The notes under the pieces were generated by a model. It did no database searches and was not told where the DNA came from. It saw nothing but the letters and a program-made list of their open reading frames with translations. This document shows, piece after piece, positions 1 through 8,409 of a stretch of DNA of 64,000 nt; within the stretch, counting starts at the first letter, position 1, and each line of letters opens with the position of its first letter. Source of the DNA: Streptomyces sp. CB03234 (GTDB lineage Bacteria > Actinomycetota > Actinomycetes > Streptomycetales > Streptomycetaceae); assembly GCF_001905885.1 (NCBI RefSeq), contig NZ_LIYH01000007.1, forward strand, positions 1 to 64,000, in the 5' to 3' direction. The translations under genes were made by a program, and so were the position numbers.

Positions 1-250
1 CACAGCGTCCTCGCTGTGTTTTCTTCAAAGGAACCTCGACCATCCGAAGATGGACGGGGTATCAACTAATCTGGCGTTGATTTTTGGCACGCTGTTGAGT
101 TCTCAAGGAACGGACGCTTCCTTCGTACTCACCCTCTCGGGCTTTCCTCCGGGCGCTTCCCTTCGGTATTTCGTGTTTCCAGCTTAGCAGATCCGTTTTC
201 CGTTTCTGCCACCCGCCGGAGCGGGCTGCCGGACTGTTCTTCGCTTTCGC
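1..250 (-). other. 16S rRNA operon 5' leader (16S itself lies beyond the left edge)
   Basis: On the minus strand this stretch carries the rRNA leader signature of streptomycetes: TTGAGAACTCAACAGCGTGC (revcomp of about 89-108), followed by the CCAAAAATCAACGCCAGA element and a GTTGATACCCCGTCC box, then a short hairpin (CCATCTTCGGATGG, about 41-54). In this genus these elements take part in processing and antitermination upstream of 16S rRNA. The end at position 1 is the window edge, and the mature 16S start should lie roughly 100 bases further left. A 90-codon ORF through the leader is spurious. Recognition is from memory of actinobacterial rrn leaders; no mature rRNA sequence is inside the window. 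Confidence 0.8.
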
Positions 251-267
251 GTTTCCCTTTCCGGCGG

Positions 268-305
268 TTCCGACTCTATCAGCCTTTTTCCGGCCTCCTG
301 ACCGC
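268..305 (-). promoter_or_regulatory. Probable rRNA operon promoter
   Basis: Minus strand reads CTGATAGAGTCGG, whose TAGAGT (revcomp of 273-278) is the usual -10 of Streptomyces rrn promoters. The matching -35 about 17-18 bases upstream is only a weak GTCAGG. A further extended -10-like TGCTAAGCT lies nearer the leader (about 181-189). Several tandem promoters are normal for these operons, so this is one likely member of a set. Confidence 0.45.
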
Positions 306-319
306 CACCTGCGGGACAC

Positions 320-348
320 AGAGGTGTAGTCCACAGGTGTAGACCAGT
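320..348 (+). promoter_or_regulatory. Two overlapping DasR boxes (dre-like sites) upstream of crr
   Basis: Site 1, AGAGGTGTAGTCCACA (320-335), and site 2, ACAGGTGTAGACCAGT (333-348), are near-repeats 13 bp apart. Against the DasR consensus A(C/G)TGGTCTAGACCA(C/G)T they match at about 12 and 14 of 16 positions. DasR is the GntR-type repressor, released by glucosamine-6-phosphate, that controls GlcNAc uptake and crr-ptsI in Streptomyces. A TTGACA hexamer at 361-366 just downstream could be the -35 of crr, but no convincing -10 follows at the right spacing. A short perfect-arm palindrome (382-394) is also present. Confidence 0.7.
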
Positions 349-394
349 TAGGATCTCGGCTTGACAGTCGCTGCCGACCTACGACTCAGAGTCG

Positions 395-589
395 CGTCGG
401 GGTCAGGCAGGGATACGACCCTACCCGCCGTTGGTAGTTGAGGCAAATCGTTTCCGGTGGTCCCTAGGTCCGCCAACCCGGACCTCTCGTGCGGAACCCG
501 GACTTCTTATGACATACGCTTCTGATCAGTACGCCGTCCAGGACAGGTAGTGACGGCGACGCAGAATCTCCACCCCTGGGAGGCCCCCC
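395..589. other. Long untranslated region ahead of crr
   Basis: No ORF here has recognisable content. If transcription starts near 370-395, crr has a 5' untranslated region of almost 200 bases ending in the ribosome-binding site TGGGAGG. I see no known riboswitch fold in it. Confidence 0.5.
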
Positions 590-1039
590 ATGACCACCGT
601 GACGTCGCCGCTCGAGGGCCGCGCCATCGGACTTGCCGCTGTACCCGACCCGGTTTTCTCCGGGGCGATGGTCGGCCCGGGTACCGCCATTGATCCCGTG
701 CGCGAGCCCTCCACGGCTGTGTCTCCGGTCGACGGCATCGTCGTTTCTCTGCACCCGCACGCCTTCGTGGTCGTCGACGGCGACGGGCACGGCGTGCTGA
801 CGCACCTGGGGATCGACACCGTTCAGCTCAATGGCGAGGGCTTCGAGCTGCTGGTGAACAAGGGGGACACCGTGACGCGCGGGCAGGCCGTCGTGCGGTG
901 GAACCCCGCTGCCGTCGAGGCGGCCGGCAAGTCGGCGGTCTGCCCGATCGTGGCCCTGGAGGCCACCCCCGAGTCCCTGAGCGAGCTCGTCGAGGACGGC
1001 GACGTGAAGGCCGGCGACGCGCTCTTCTCCTGGCGGTGA
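590..1039 (+). CDS. crr: PTS glucose-family enzyme IIA (EIIA-Crr)
   Basis: A 149-residue single-domain cytoplasmic EIIA of the glucose family. It takes the phosphate from HPr and hands it to EIIB domains of sugar permeases, in streptomycetes mainly for N-acetylglucosamine. The two family histidines are visible: H57 in LHPHAFVV (stabilising) and H72 in LTHLGIDT (phosphorylated), followed by the conserved NGEGF loop. The ATG is preceded by GGGAGG at good spacing. It is the first gene of the crr-ptsI pair, with 83 bases before the chosen ptsI start. Upstream DasR boxes suggest control by amino-sugar availability. Length and motifs are canonical. Confidence 0.95.
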   Translation: MTTVTSPLEGRAIGLAAVPDPVFSGAMVGPGTAIDPVREPSTAVSPVDGIVVSLHPHAFVVVDGDGHGVLTHLGIDTVQLNGEGFELLVNKGDTVTRGQAVVRWNPAAVEAAGKSAVCPIVALEATPESLSELVEDGDVKAGDALFSWR

Positions 1040-1122
1040 TGTCAGTGCCGTCGTATTGACGGCAGCGGGTCGGGACATTCAACGTGGCGGCTCCGGCCGC
1101 CACTCAATCGGAGACAGGTGTA

Positions 1123-2793
1123 ATGGAGACAACGCTGCGGGGCGTCGGCGTGAGCCACGGTGTGGCGATCGGCGAGGTGCGCCACATGGGCACGGCGGTC
1201 CTGGAGCCGCCGGCCAAGCAGATCCCGGCCGAGGAGGCGGAGCGCGAACAGGGGCGTGCTCGCCAGGCCGTCGAGGCTGTGGCGGCCGATCTGATCGCTC
1301 GTGGCAATCTGGCCGGTGGCGAGGCACAGCACGTGCTCGAGGCGCAGGCCATGATGGCTCAGGACCCCGAGCTGATGGCCGACGTGGACCGTCGTATCGC
1401 TGTGGGCAGCACGGCCGAGCGGGCCGTGTACGACGCGTTCGCCGCCTACCGGGCGCTGCTGGCCGGTGCCGGGGAGTACCTGGCGGGGCGGGTCGCGGAC
1501 CTGGACGACGTGCGGAACCGGATCGTGGCGCGGCTGCTGGGTGTGCCGATGCCGGGCGTTCCGGACAGCGACGAGCCGTATGTACTGATCGCGCGGGACC
1601 TCGCTCCGGCGGACACGGCGCTGCTGGACCCGACGCTGGTGCTCGGTTTCGTGACCGAGGAGGGCGGGCCGACCAGCCATAGCGCCATCCTGGCGCGGGC
1701 GCTGGGTGTGCCCGCCGTGGTGGCGCTGCCGGGAGCCGGTGAGCTCGCCGAGGGCACCGTGATCGCGGTGGACGGCAGCACGGGTGAGATCTTCGTGGAG
1801 CCGAGCGCCGAGAAGCGGACCGAGATGGAGCGGGCCGCTGCCGAGCGCAAGGCGGCGCTGTCCGCGGCGACCGGCCCCGGTGCGACGTCGGACGGGCACA
1901 AGGTGCCGTTGCTGGCGAACGTGGGCGGGCCCGCGGATGTGCCGGCGGCGGTGGAGGCGGGGGCCGAGGGTGTCGGTCTGTTCCGTACCGAGTTCCTGTT
2001 CCTGGACGACAGCAAGCAGGCGCCGTCGGAGGCCAAGCAGGTCGAGGCGTACCGCAAGGTGCTGGAGGCGTTCCCCGAGGGCCGGGTGGTCGTGCGGGTG
2101 CTGGACGCGGGTGCGGACAAGCCTCTGGACTTCCTGACACCGGCCGATGAGCCGAATCCGGCGCTCGGCGTGCGGGGCCTGCGGACGCTGCTGGACCACC
2201 CGGAGGTGCTGCGGACGCAGTTGACGGCGCTGTCGAAGGCGGCCGAGGGGCTGCCGGTGTACCTCGAGGTCATGGCGCCGATGGTGGCGGACCGTACGGA
2301 TGCGAAGGCGTTCGCGGACGCGTGCCGTCAGGCGGGGCTCCAGGCGAAGTTCGGTGCGATGGTGGAGATCCCGTCGGCCGCGCTGCGGGCGCGTTCGATC
2401 CTGCAGGAGGTGGAGTTCCTGTCGCTGGGTACGAACGACCTGGCGCAGTACACCTTCGCCGCCGACCGGCAGGTGGGTGCGGTGTCGAGGTTGCAGGACC
2501 CGTGGCAGCCCGCGTTGCTGGATCTGGTGGCACTGGCGGCGGAGGCGGCCAGGGCCGAGGGCAAGAGCTGTGGCGTGTGTGGTGAGGCCGCGTCGGATCC
2601 GCTGCTCGCGTGTGTGCTGACGGGTCTGGGTGTCACCTCCCTGTCGATGGGTGCCGCGTCGATTCCGTATGTGCGGGCGACGCTGGCCAAGCACACGCTG
2701 GCGCAGTGCGAGCGGGCGGCGGCTGCCGCGCGGGCCACGGATACCGCCGAGGAGGCGCGGCTGGCCGCGCAGGCGGTTCTGTCTGGCGAGTAG
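1123..2793 (+). CDS. ptsI: PTS enzyme I (phosphoenolpyruvate-protein phosphotransferase)
   Basis: Enzyme I starts the PTS chain by moving phosphate from PEP to HPr in the cytoplasm. The protein is 556 residues, the normal size. The active histidine is about residue 186 in GGPTSHSAILARALGVP. The PEP-binding barrel shows TEFLFLDDS, EIPSAALRA and SLGTNDLAQYTFAADR, and the catalytic cysteine sits in CGVCGEAASDPL near residue 486. I chose ATG 1123 because METTLRGVGVSHG is the typical family start and GGAGACAGGTGTA precedes it; an in-frame GTG at 1084 would add 13 poorly conserved residues. No ptsH gene is in the window, so HPr must be encoded elsewhere, as is usual in Streptomyces. Confidence 0.96.
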   Translation: METTLRGVGVSHGVAIGEVRHMGTAVLEPPAKQIPAEEAEREQGRARQAVEAVAADLIARGNLAGGEAQHVLEAQAMMAQDPELMADVDRRIAVGSTAERAVYDAFAAYRALLAGAGEYLAGRVADLDDVRNRIVARLLGVPMPGVPDSDEPYVLIARDLAPADTALLDPTLVLGFVTEEGGPTSHSAILARALGVPAVVALPGAGELAEGTVIAVDGSTGEIFVEPSAEKRTEMERAAAERKAALSAATGPGATSDGHKVPLLANVGGPADVPAAVEAGAEGVGLFRTEFLFLDDSKQAPSEAKQVEAYRKVLEAFPEGRVVVRVLDAGADKPLDFLTPADEPNPALGVRGLRTLLDHPEVLRTQLTALSKAAEGLPVYLEVMAPMVADRTDAKAFADACRQAGLQAKFGAMVEIPSAALRARSILQEVEFLSLGTNDLAQYTFAADRQVGAVSRLQDPWQPALLDLVALAAEAARAEGKSCGVCGEAASDPLLACVLTGLGVTSLSMGAASIPYVRATLAKHTLAQCERAAAAARATDTAEEARLAAQAVLSGE

Positions 2794-2814
2794 TGCCTGG
2801 TGAAGGCTGTGAGA

Positions 2815-2850
2815 GGGGCTTTCCCGCCGGTGGGCGGGGAAGCCCCTTTT
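2815..2850 (+). terminator. Rho-independent terminator after ptsI
   Basis: GGGGCTTTCCCGCC and GGGCGGGGAAGCCCC form a long GC stem with a three-base loop, followed by TTTT. It lies between the convergent ends of ptsI and the minus-strand gene at 2860 and may serve both. Confidence 0.85.
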
Positions 2851-2859
2851 GCTGGTTGC

Positions 2860-3753
2860 TCAGTGGTGGGTGGGCCAGGGGTCGTCGGGGGTGATGTCGA
2901 AGCCGGCGCGGTAGTCGACGTTGGGTTCGGGTGAGAGGGGTTCTCCGGTGTCGGCGTCGGTGCAGTAGGCGTTGAAGACCTCGGCCGCGGTGAGCGGGAT
3001 GAGCCGGCCGTGGTCGAGGCGCCAGCCGTGGACACGGTCGGGTGCGGCGGGTGTGGTGGTGCGGAGGACGAGTCCTCCGGGCCTTTCGAGGGCGATGCCG
3101 GCCGCGAGGACGGTGACGAATTCGGCGCCTTCGGTGGGGTCGAGGAGGGCCGGGCCGGTGGGGGGCCGTTCGGCGTGGAGGACGGCGAGGAGCTGTTCGT
3201 CGGCGGGGACGCTGCAGACGAGGTGGTGGGTGCCGGGGCCGGCTTCTTCGAGGAGGCGCGTCAGCAGGTGCGAGGCCTGGTCGAATGCGGCGCGGCCGAT
3301 GTCCTGCCCGCAGGTGGCGCACGCGCCCATGTCGGTGAGGAGCATCGTCGCGTACTGCCAGGTGGCGTGTCGTACCGCTCGGTGGATGAGGAGCGGGACG
3401 AGTCGGTCGATGGGCTGTCCCGTATAGGGGACGCAGGCGCCGGTGGCGGCGATCTCGGCGGTGAAGCGGCTGCGGCTGGCCGGGGTGTCCGGGTCGAGGC
3501 CGGTTTCGGTGCAGTACTCCGCGTAGTCCTCCGGGTCGAAGAGGGCGACGGTGGTGTGTCCGCCCTGGGTGGCGAGGGCTTTCAGGAGCTGCTCGACCTG
3601 GCGGAGGTAGATGTCGTGGTCGGCGAAGGTGAAGGTGCGGTAGCGGCTGCGCATCGCCGCGAAGTCCTGTTCGTCGGCGAGGACGCCGACGGTGCTCGGT
3701 ACTTCGCGGCGGAGTGCGCGTCGCATGGTCGTGGTGTTCCTGGTGTGTGCCAT
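2860..3753 (-). CDS. Conserved hypothetical protein with a DNA-damage-type promoter
   Basis: A 297-residue soluble protein that I do not recognise. The N-terminus is basic (MAHTRNTTTMRRALRREVP). An internal CATCGQD places a CxxC pair near the middle. There is no signal peptide or membrane segment, and the C-terminus is acidic (DITPDDPWPTHH). The ATG at 3753 follows AAGGGGGATTC on the minus strand, a strong ribosome-binding site, and is preferred over a start nine codons upstream. Upstream at 3783-3805 is a good match to the PafBC (RecA/LexA-independent) damage promoter, so I infer induction by DNA damage. It sits alone between the ptsI terminator and acetoacetyl-CoA synthetase. Function unknown. 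Confidence 0.85.
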   Translation of the reverse strand: MAHTRNTTTMRRALRREVPSTVGVLADEQDFAAMRSRYRTFTFADHDIYLRQVEQLLKALATQGGHTTVALFDPEDYAEYCTETGLDPDTPASRSRFTAEIAATGACVPYTGQPIDRLVPLLIHRAVRHATWQYATMLLTDMGACATCGQDIGRAAFDQASHLLTRLLEEAGPGTHHLVCSVPADEQLLAVLHAERPPTGPALLDPTEGAEFVTVLAAGIALERPGGLVLRTTTPAAPDRVHGWRLDHGRLIPLTAAEVFNAYCTDADTGEPLSPEPNVDYRAGFDITPDDPWPTHH

Positions 3754-3782
3754 GAATCCCCCTTGTTCATCAGTGCTCACTC

Positions 3783-3805
3783 AGAGTAATCGGCGGCACT
3801 GACAA
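3783..3805 (-). promoter_or_regulatory. PafBC-type (RecA-independent DNA damage) promoter
   Basis: Minus strand reads TTGTCAGTG, eight bases, then TACTCT. This fits the actinobacterial motif TTGTCRGTG-N8-TAnnnT bound with the PafBC activator. The -10 lies about 30 bases before the ATG at 3753, leaving room for the ribosome-binding site. The same arrangement recurs at 27453-27475. Confidence 0.75.
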
Positions 3806-3819
3806 CGGGGGGCGGTCTC

Positions 3820-5805
3820 TCATTGGGTGCCTTGGGCGCGCCGACGGGCCAGGTCCTCGTAGAAGCGGAGCAGGTCGAGGTTGTCGACCGAGCCGGGGTT
3901 GACGGCCTTGGACAGGTCGGTGCCTTGGAGAAGACGCTTGACGGGGACCTCGATGCGCTTGCCGGTGAGGGTGTGCGGGACGCCGGGGACCTCAATGATC
4001 TCGTCGGGGACGTGGCGTGGGGACAGCTGCGTACGGATGGTCTGCTTGATGCGGGTGATCAGGTCGTCGTCCAGGGTGGCGCCTTCGGTGAGGTGGACGA
4101 AGAGGGGCATCCAGTAGCCGCCGTCGGGTTCCTCCAGGCCGATGACGAGGGATTCGCGGATCTCCGGGAGGCGTTCGACGGCCTCGTAGATGTCGGCGCT
4201 CCCCATACGGACGCCTTGGCGGTTCAGGGTGGAGTCCGAGCGGCCGTGGATGACGACCGACCCGCGGTCGGTGATGGTGATCCAGTCACCGTGGCGCCAC
4301 ACGCCCGGGTACATGTCGAAGTAGCTGTCGTGGTAGCGGCTGCCGTCGGGGTCGTTCCAGAAGTGGATGGGCATGGAGGGCATGGGGTTGGTGACCACCA
4401 GCTCCCCCACCTCTCCGACGACGGGCTTGCCCTGTGGGTCCCAGGCCTGGAGGTCGGTGCCCAGGCAGGGCGCCTGGAGTTCGCCGATGTGTACGGGGAG
4501 GGTGGGGACCGCGCCGGCGAAGCAGCTGCATACGTCGGTGCCTCCGCTGACGGAGGCGATCCACAGGTCGTCCCGTACCTCGTCGTGGAGCCAGCGGAAG
4601 CCGTCCGGGGGGAGCGGGGAGCCGGTGGTGGCGACGCAGGTGATGCGGGACAGGTCGTAATCGCGGGACGGATGGACGCCGGCCTTGCGGCAGGCCATGA
4701 CGTAGGCGGCGGACGTGCCGTAGAGGGTGGCTCCGGTGAGTTCGGCGACACGCCACTGGGCGCCGGTGTCGGGGTGGCCGGGGCTGCCGTCGTACACGAC
4801 GACCGTGGTTCCGGTGAGCAGGCCGGAGACGAGGAAGTTCCACATCATCCAGCCGGTGGAGGTGTACCAGAAGAACCGGTCCTCGGGGCCGAGGTCGCAG
4901 TGGAGGCCGAGCTGCTTGAAGTGTTCGAGGAGGATGCCGCCCTGGGACTGGACGATCGCCTTGGGCAGGCCTGTGGTGCCGGAGGAGTACAGCACCCACA
5001 GGGGGTGGTCGAAGGGGACCTGCTCGAAGACCGGCTCTGTGTCCCCCGCTGTGAGGGCGGACCATTCGAGGGTGCCTTCGGGGGCCTCCGTACCGAGGAG
5101 CGGGATGTGGACGACCGCGCGGAGGGTGGGCAGTTCGCGGCGGAGTTCGGCGACGGTGTCGCGGCGGTCGTGTTCCTTGCCGCCGTAGCGGTAGCCGTCG
5201 ATGGTGAACAGGACGACCGGCTCGACCTGTTGGAAGCGGTCGAGGACGCTGCGGGCGCCGAAGTCGGGGGCGCAGGAGGTCCATACGGCGCCGACGGCGG
5301 CGGTGGCGAGGAGGGCGGCGGTGGCCTGCGGGATGTTGGGCAGGTAGCCGCTGACGCGGTCGCCGGGGCGTACGCCGAGGGCGCGCAGCTCGGCGGCGAG
5401 GGCGCCGACCTGGCGGCGCAGCTCGGCCCAGCTGACGGGGGTCACCTCGTGCGTCTCGTCGACGTGCAGCAGGGCGGGCGCGTCGGGGCGGTCGGCGGCG
5501 GCTCGGAGGGCGTGTTCGGCGTAGTTGAGGGTGGCGCCGGGGAACCATTGGGCGCCGGGCATGGAGCGGTCGCCGAGGACGCGCTCGTACGGTGTGGAGA
5601 AGCGGATGTCGAACCACTCGGCCACCGCCTGCCAGAAGGTGTCGAGGTGGTCGACCGACCAGCGGTGCAGTGCCGGGTAGCCGCCGTCGGCGGGTGCGCC
5701 GTGCCGCTGCGCCGCCCAGGCCTGGAAGCGGGTGACCGCGGCCGTGTCGACGCGGTCCTGGTCGGGCTGCCAGAGCGGCTCGGGCTGGGCGTGCTCTGTG
5801 GTCAT
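3820..5805 (-). CDS. Acetoacetate-CoA ligase (acetoacetyl-CoA synthetase)
   Basis: An ANL-superfamily adenylate-forming enzyme of 661 residues that activates acetoacetate with ATP and CoA, feeding ketone bodies or PHB-type carbon into acetyl-CoA metabolism. The P-loop-like AMP motif YSSGTTGLPKAIVQSQGG is near residue 271. TSTGWMMWN, ATTGSPLPPDGFRWL and the A8-type hinge region TLNRQGVRMGSADIYE follow. The C-terminal HTLTGKRIEVPVKRLL holds the catalytic lysine region typical of the acetoacetate branch. The ATG at 5805 follows GGGAG; the frame stays open upstream but that part is not conserved in style. It is monocistronic and divergent from the GH31 gene. Confidence 0.93.
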   Translation of the reverse strand: MTTEHAQPEPLWQPDQDRVDTAAVTRFQAWAAQRHGAPADGGYPALHRWSVDHLDTFWQAVAEWFDIRFSTPYERVLGDRSMPGAQWFPGATLNYAEHALRAAADRPDAPALLHVDETHEVTPVSWAELRRQVGALAAELRALGVRPGDRVSGYLPNIPQATAALLATAAVGAVWTSCAPDFGARSVLDRFQQVEPVVLFTIDGYRYGGKEHDRRDTVAELRRELPTLRAVVHIPLLGTEAPEGTLEWSALTAGDTEPVFEQVPFDHPLWVLYSSGTTGLPKAIVQSQGGILLEHFKQLGLHCDLGPEDRFFWYTSTGWMMWNFLVSGLLTGTTVVVYDGSPGHPDTGAQWRVAELTGATLYGTSAAYVMACRKAGVHPSRDYDLSRITCVATTGSPLPPDGFRWLHDEVRDDLWIASVSGGTDVCSCFAGAVPTLPVHIGELQAPCLGTDLQAWDPQGKPVVGEVGELVVTNPMPSMPIHFWNDPDGSRYHDSYFDMYPGVWRHGDWITITDRGSVVIHGRSDSTLNRQGVRMGSADIYEAVERLPEIRESLVIGLEEPDGGYWMPLFVHLTEGATLDDDLITRIKQTIRTQLSPRHVPDEIIEVPGVPHTLTGKRIEVPVKRLLQGTDLSKAVNPGSVDNLDLLRFYEDLARRRAQGTQ

Positions 5806-6029
5806 GGGGCTGCTCCCTGGCTGTGCGTCCCTGTACGCGGGTGTGCGTGGGTCGCGCGCACGTGCGGGGGTGTGCGCGTGACGCGGCTGAGCAGGACGAT
5901 GCCATGTGATCGTTGTTCGCACCAGGGTTCGCCGCCCATGGTCGGCGGGATGAATATGTGGTCTCACCACGGGTGAACGGCAGCTGAACGGGCCCTGCGG
6001 ACCCTTGGGCGGGTGGCAGGGTGATCGGC
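5806..6029. other. Divergent intergenic region, acetoacetyl-CoA synthetase / GH31
   Basis: About 220 bp hold the promoters of two divergent genes. I see no clear operator, only short CGTGxG-rich runs at 5830-5880. Confidence 0.4.
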
Positions 6030-8396
6030 ATGGACGGTCGTGATCTGGTGCGTTCGGTGAGGATCTTCGGCACGGTGCGGGGGCTGCGGGCGATGCGGTC
6101 GGCGTGGCGGCAGCGGCGTACGGACGCCTGGGGGCTGCGGCCGCGGGGGGCGGAGCGGGCGCGGGTGCCGGGGCCGGTGGAGGGGGTCGAGCGGCTGCCG
6201 GGCGGGGGGATCGTCCGGTTCGCCCGGTCTCAGGTGCGGGTGTGCGTCTCCAGTGGCGGCACGGTGTTCCTGGGCTGGGACGGGGCGGAGCCGCTGCCCT
6301 CGTACGCGCTGGCGGGCCGGCCTCCGGAGCCCGATCCGCGGGCGGAGCTGGAGCCCGACAAGGGCGGTGGCTGGCGGGTGGTGTCGGAGCGGGTGACGGT
6401 CGCGGTGTCTCGCAACGGTGCCGTGGAGGTCCGTACGCCGGGCGGCGTCGTGTTGCGGCGGGACCTCCCGCCCAGGTGGTGGGAGCCGGTCGCCGGGGGT
6501 CCCTCGCGGTGGGTGCAGCGGTCGGAGGTGCCGGCCGACGCCCGGTTTTTCGGGCTGGGCGGGCGGGCGGCGGGGCCGCGGCTGCGCAGTGGGACGTACC
6601 GGCTGTGGAACACCGATCCGCGGGGCAGTTTCGCGCCCGGTGACGATCCGCTCTACATCACGATGCCGGTGCAGGTGGTGGTGTCGGACGCGGGTACGCA
6701 CCTGGCGTTCCACGACAACTCCTGGGACGGGCAGGTGACGCTGCGGGAGGGCGAGGAGGGTGCGGGTTCCGGGCACGACCGGCCGGGCGCGAGCGAGGTG
6801 CGCGTCAGTGGCGGGCCGTTGCGGTGCTGGGTGATCGTCGGCACCCCCGCGCGCGTGCTGCACGGTTGGGCGGCGCTGACGGGTGCGCCCGCGCTGCCGC
6901 CGTCGTGGGCGCTGGGGCCGCAGCACGCGCGGTGGGGGTTCGGCAGCGAGGAGGAGGTGCGGCGGGTGGTGGCCGGCTACCGGGAGCGGGACCTGCCGCT
7001 GTCGGTGCTGCACCTGGACATCGACCACTACGACCGGCACCAGGTGTTCACGGTGGACAAGGAGCGGTTTCCGGACCTGCCCGGGCTCGCGCGGGAGCTG
7101 CGTGAGGAGGGGGTGCGGCTGGTGTCGATCGTCGACCCGGGGGTGAAGGCGGAACCGGGAAACCCGCTCTATGAGAGCGGTGCCGACGTCGGGTCCCATG
7201 GGGCGTTCGTACGGGATCCGAGGGGCGGTGAGGTGCGGGGCGTGGTGTGGCCGGGTGAGTGCGTGTACCCGGATTTCACGGATCCGGCGGTACGGGAGTG
7301 GTGGGGCGGGTTGTACGAGGAGCGGCTCGCGCAGGGGTTTTCGGGGGTGTGGCACGACATGAATGAGCCGGTTTCCTTCACGCCGTTCGGTGACATGACG
7401 CTGCCGCGCTCGGCGCGGCACGTACTGGAGGGCCGGGGCGGGGACCACCGGGAGGCCCACAATGTGTACGGGCTGGCGATGGCGAGGGCGGGGTACGAGG
7501 GGCTGCGGCGGCTGCGCCCGGACGAGCGTCCGTTTCTGTTCTCGCGCTCCGGCTGGGTGGGGATGCAGCGGTATGGCGGGACGTGGTCGGGCGATGTGTC
7601 GACCGGGTGGCCGGGGCTGCGTGCGTCGCTGTCGCTGGTGCTGGGGCTGGGTCTGTGCGGGGTGCCGTATTCGGGCCCGGATGTGGGCGGGTTCGACGGG
7701 AGTCCGTCGCCGGAGCTGTTCCTGCGGTGGTTCCAGCTGGGTGCCTGGCTGCCGCTGTTCCGTACGCACGCGGCGATCGACGCGGGGCGGCGCGAGCCGT
7801 GGGAGTTCGGTCCCGAGGTGCTGGAGTGCGCCCGTGCGGCGCTGGCCGAACGGGAGCGGCTGCGGCCCTATTTCGTGACCCTGGCGCAGTTGGCGCGGTT
7901 TACGGGGGCGCCTTATGTGCGGCCTCTTTGGTGGGGTTCCCCGGAGGACCGGGCGCTGCGGGACTGCGAGGATGCTTTCCTGCTGGGCGACGCGTTGCTG
8001 GTGGCGCCGGTGCTCGCGCGGGGGACGGACCGGCGGGCCGTGCGGCTGCCGCGCGGGCGGTGGTACGACACGGCGACGGGTGCGGCGTACGAGGGGCCCG
8101 GGCAGGTGCTGGTGGACGCGCCGCTGTCGCGTATTCCGGTGCTCGTGCGGGCGGGTGCAGTGATCCCGGTCCGGGACGGGGACGGTGGGGACGCGCTGGA
8201 GGTGTGGGCCCCGGCCGTGGGGCGCACTGGGGGCGGGCTGGTGGTGCGGGACGTCGGTGACGGCTGGGCGGAGGCGGAGATCGAGCGGTACACGTCCCGG
8301 CTGGTGGACGGGCGGGTGGTGGTGGAGCGGGTGACGGACGACGGGGCGGTGGAGGTGGGGGGAAGGGTCCGGGTGCGGGGGCTGGGCGCCGGGTGA
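6030..8396 (+). CDS. Glycoside hydrolase family 31 alpha-glucosidase-like enzyme
   Basis: A 788-residue cytoplasmic GH31 enzyme expected to cleave alpha-linked glucosides or xylosides from the non-reducing end. The N-terminal beta-sandwich is followed by a TIM barrel containing LHLDIDHYDRHQVF and the family signature GVWHDMNEP, with the nucleophile aspartate at about residue 443. The RTHAAIDAGRREPWEFG segment lies in the acid/base half, and a C-terminal beta domain completes the fold. No signal peptide is seen. Two starts are possible, GTG 6021 and ATG 6030; the ATG is chosen because GCAGGGTG lies at a normal distance. The gene ends 13 bases from the convergent Nudix gene. Substrate cannot be told from sequence. 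Confidence 0.92.
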   Translation: MDGRDLVRSVRIFGTVRGLRAMRSAWRQRRTDAWGLRPRGAERARVPGPVEGVERLPGGGIVRFARSQVRVCVSSGGTVFLGWDGAEPLPSYALAGRPPEPDPRAELEPDKGGGWRVVSERVTVAVSRNGAVEVRTPGGVVLRRDLPPRWWEPVAGGPSRWVQRSEVPADARFFGLGGRAAGPRLRSGTYRLWNTDPRGSFAPGDDPLYITMPVQVVVSDAGTHLAFHDNSWDGQVTLREGEEGAGSGHDRPGASEVRVSGGPLRCWVIVGTPARVLHGWAALTGAPALPPSWALGPQHARWGFGSEEEVRRVVAGYRERDLPLSVLHLDIDHYDRHQVFTVDKERFPDLPGLARELREEGVRLVSIVDPGVKAEPGNPLYESGADVGSHGAFVRDPRGGEVRGVVWPGECVYPDFTDPAVREWWGGLYEERLAQGFSGVWHDMNEPVSFTPFGDMTLPRSARHVLEGRGGDHREAHNVYGLAMARAGYEGLRRLRPDERPFLFSRSGWVGMQRYGGTWSGDVSTGWPGLRASLSLVLGLGLCGVPYSGPDVGGFDGSPSPELFLRWFQLGAWLPLFRTHAAIDAGRREPWEFGPEVLECARAALAERERLRPYFVTLAQLARFTGAPYVRPLWWGSPEDRALRDCEDAFLLGDALLVAPVLARGTDRRAVRLPRGRWYDTATGAAYEGPGQVLVDAPLSRIPVLVRAGAVIPVRDGDGGDALEVWAPAVGRTGGGLVVRDVGDGWAEAEIERYTSRLVDGRVVVERVTDDGAVEVGGRVRVRGLGAG

Positions 8397-8409
8397 CGGC
8401 GGTCGCGGG

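Noticed and set aside
62..334. 90-codon minus-strand ORF in the left-edge region
   Set aside because: It runs through the rRNA leader and promoter zone; its sequence is explained by conserved rrn elements, not by coding constraint.
1030..1090. Third PafBC motif at TGTCAGTG before ptsI
   Set aside because: After the eight-base spacer the sequence is TTGACG, not TAnnnT, so the motif fails.
3823..5976. 717-codon plus-strand ORF opposite acetoacetyl-CoA synthetase
   Set aside because: Gly/Val-rich antisense frame created by GC bias; the real enzyme motifs are on the minus strand.
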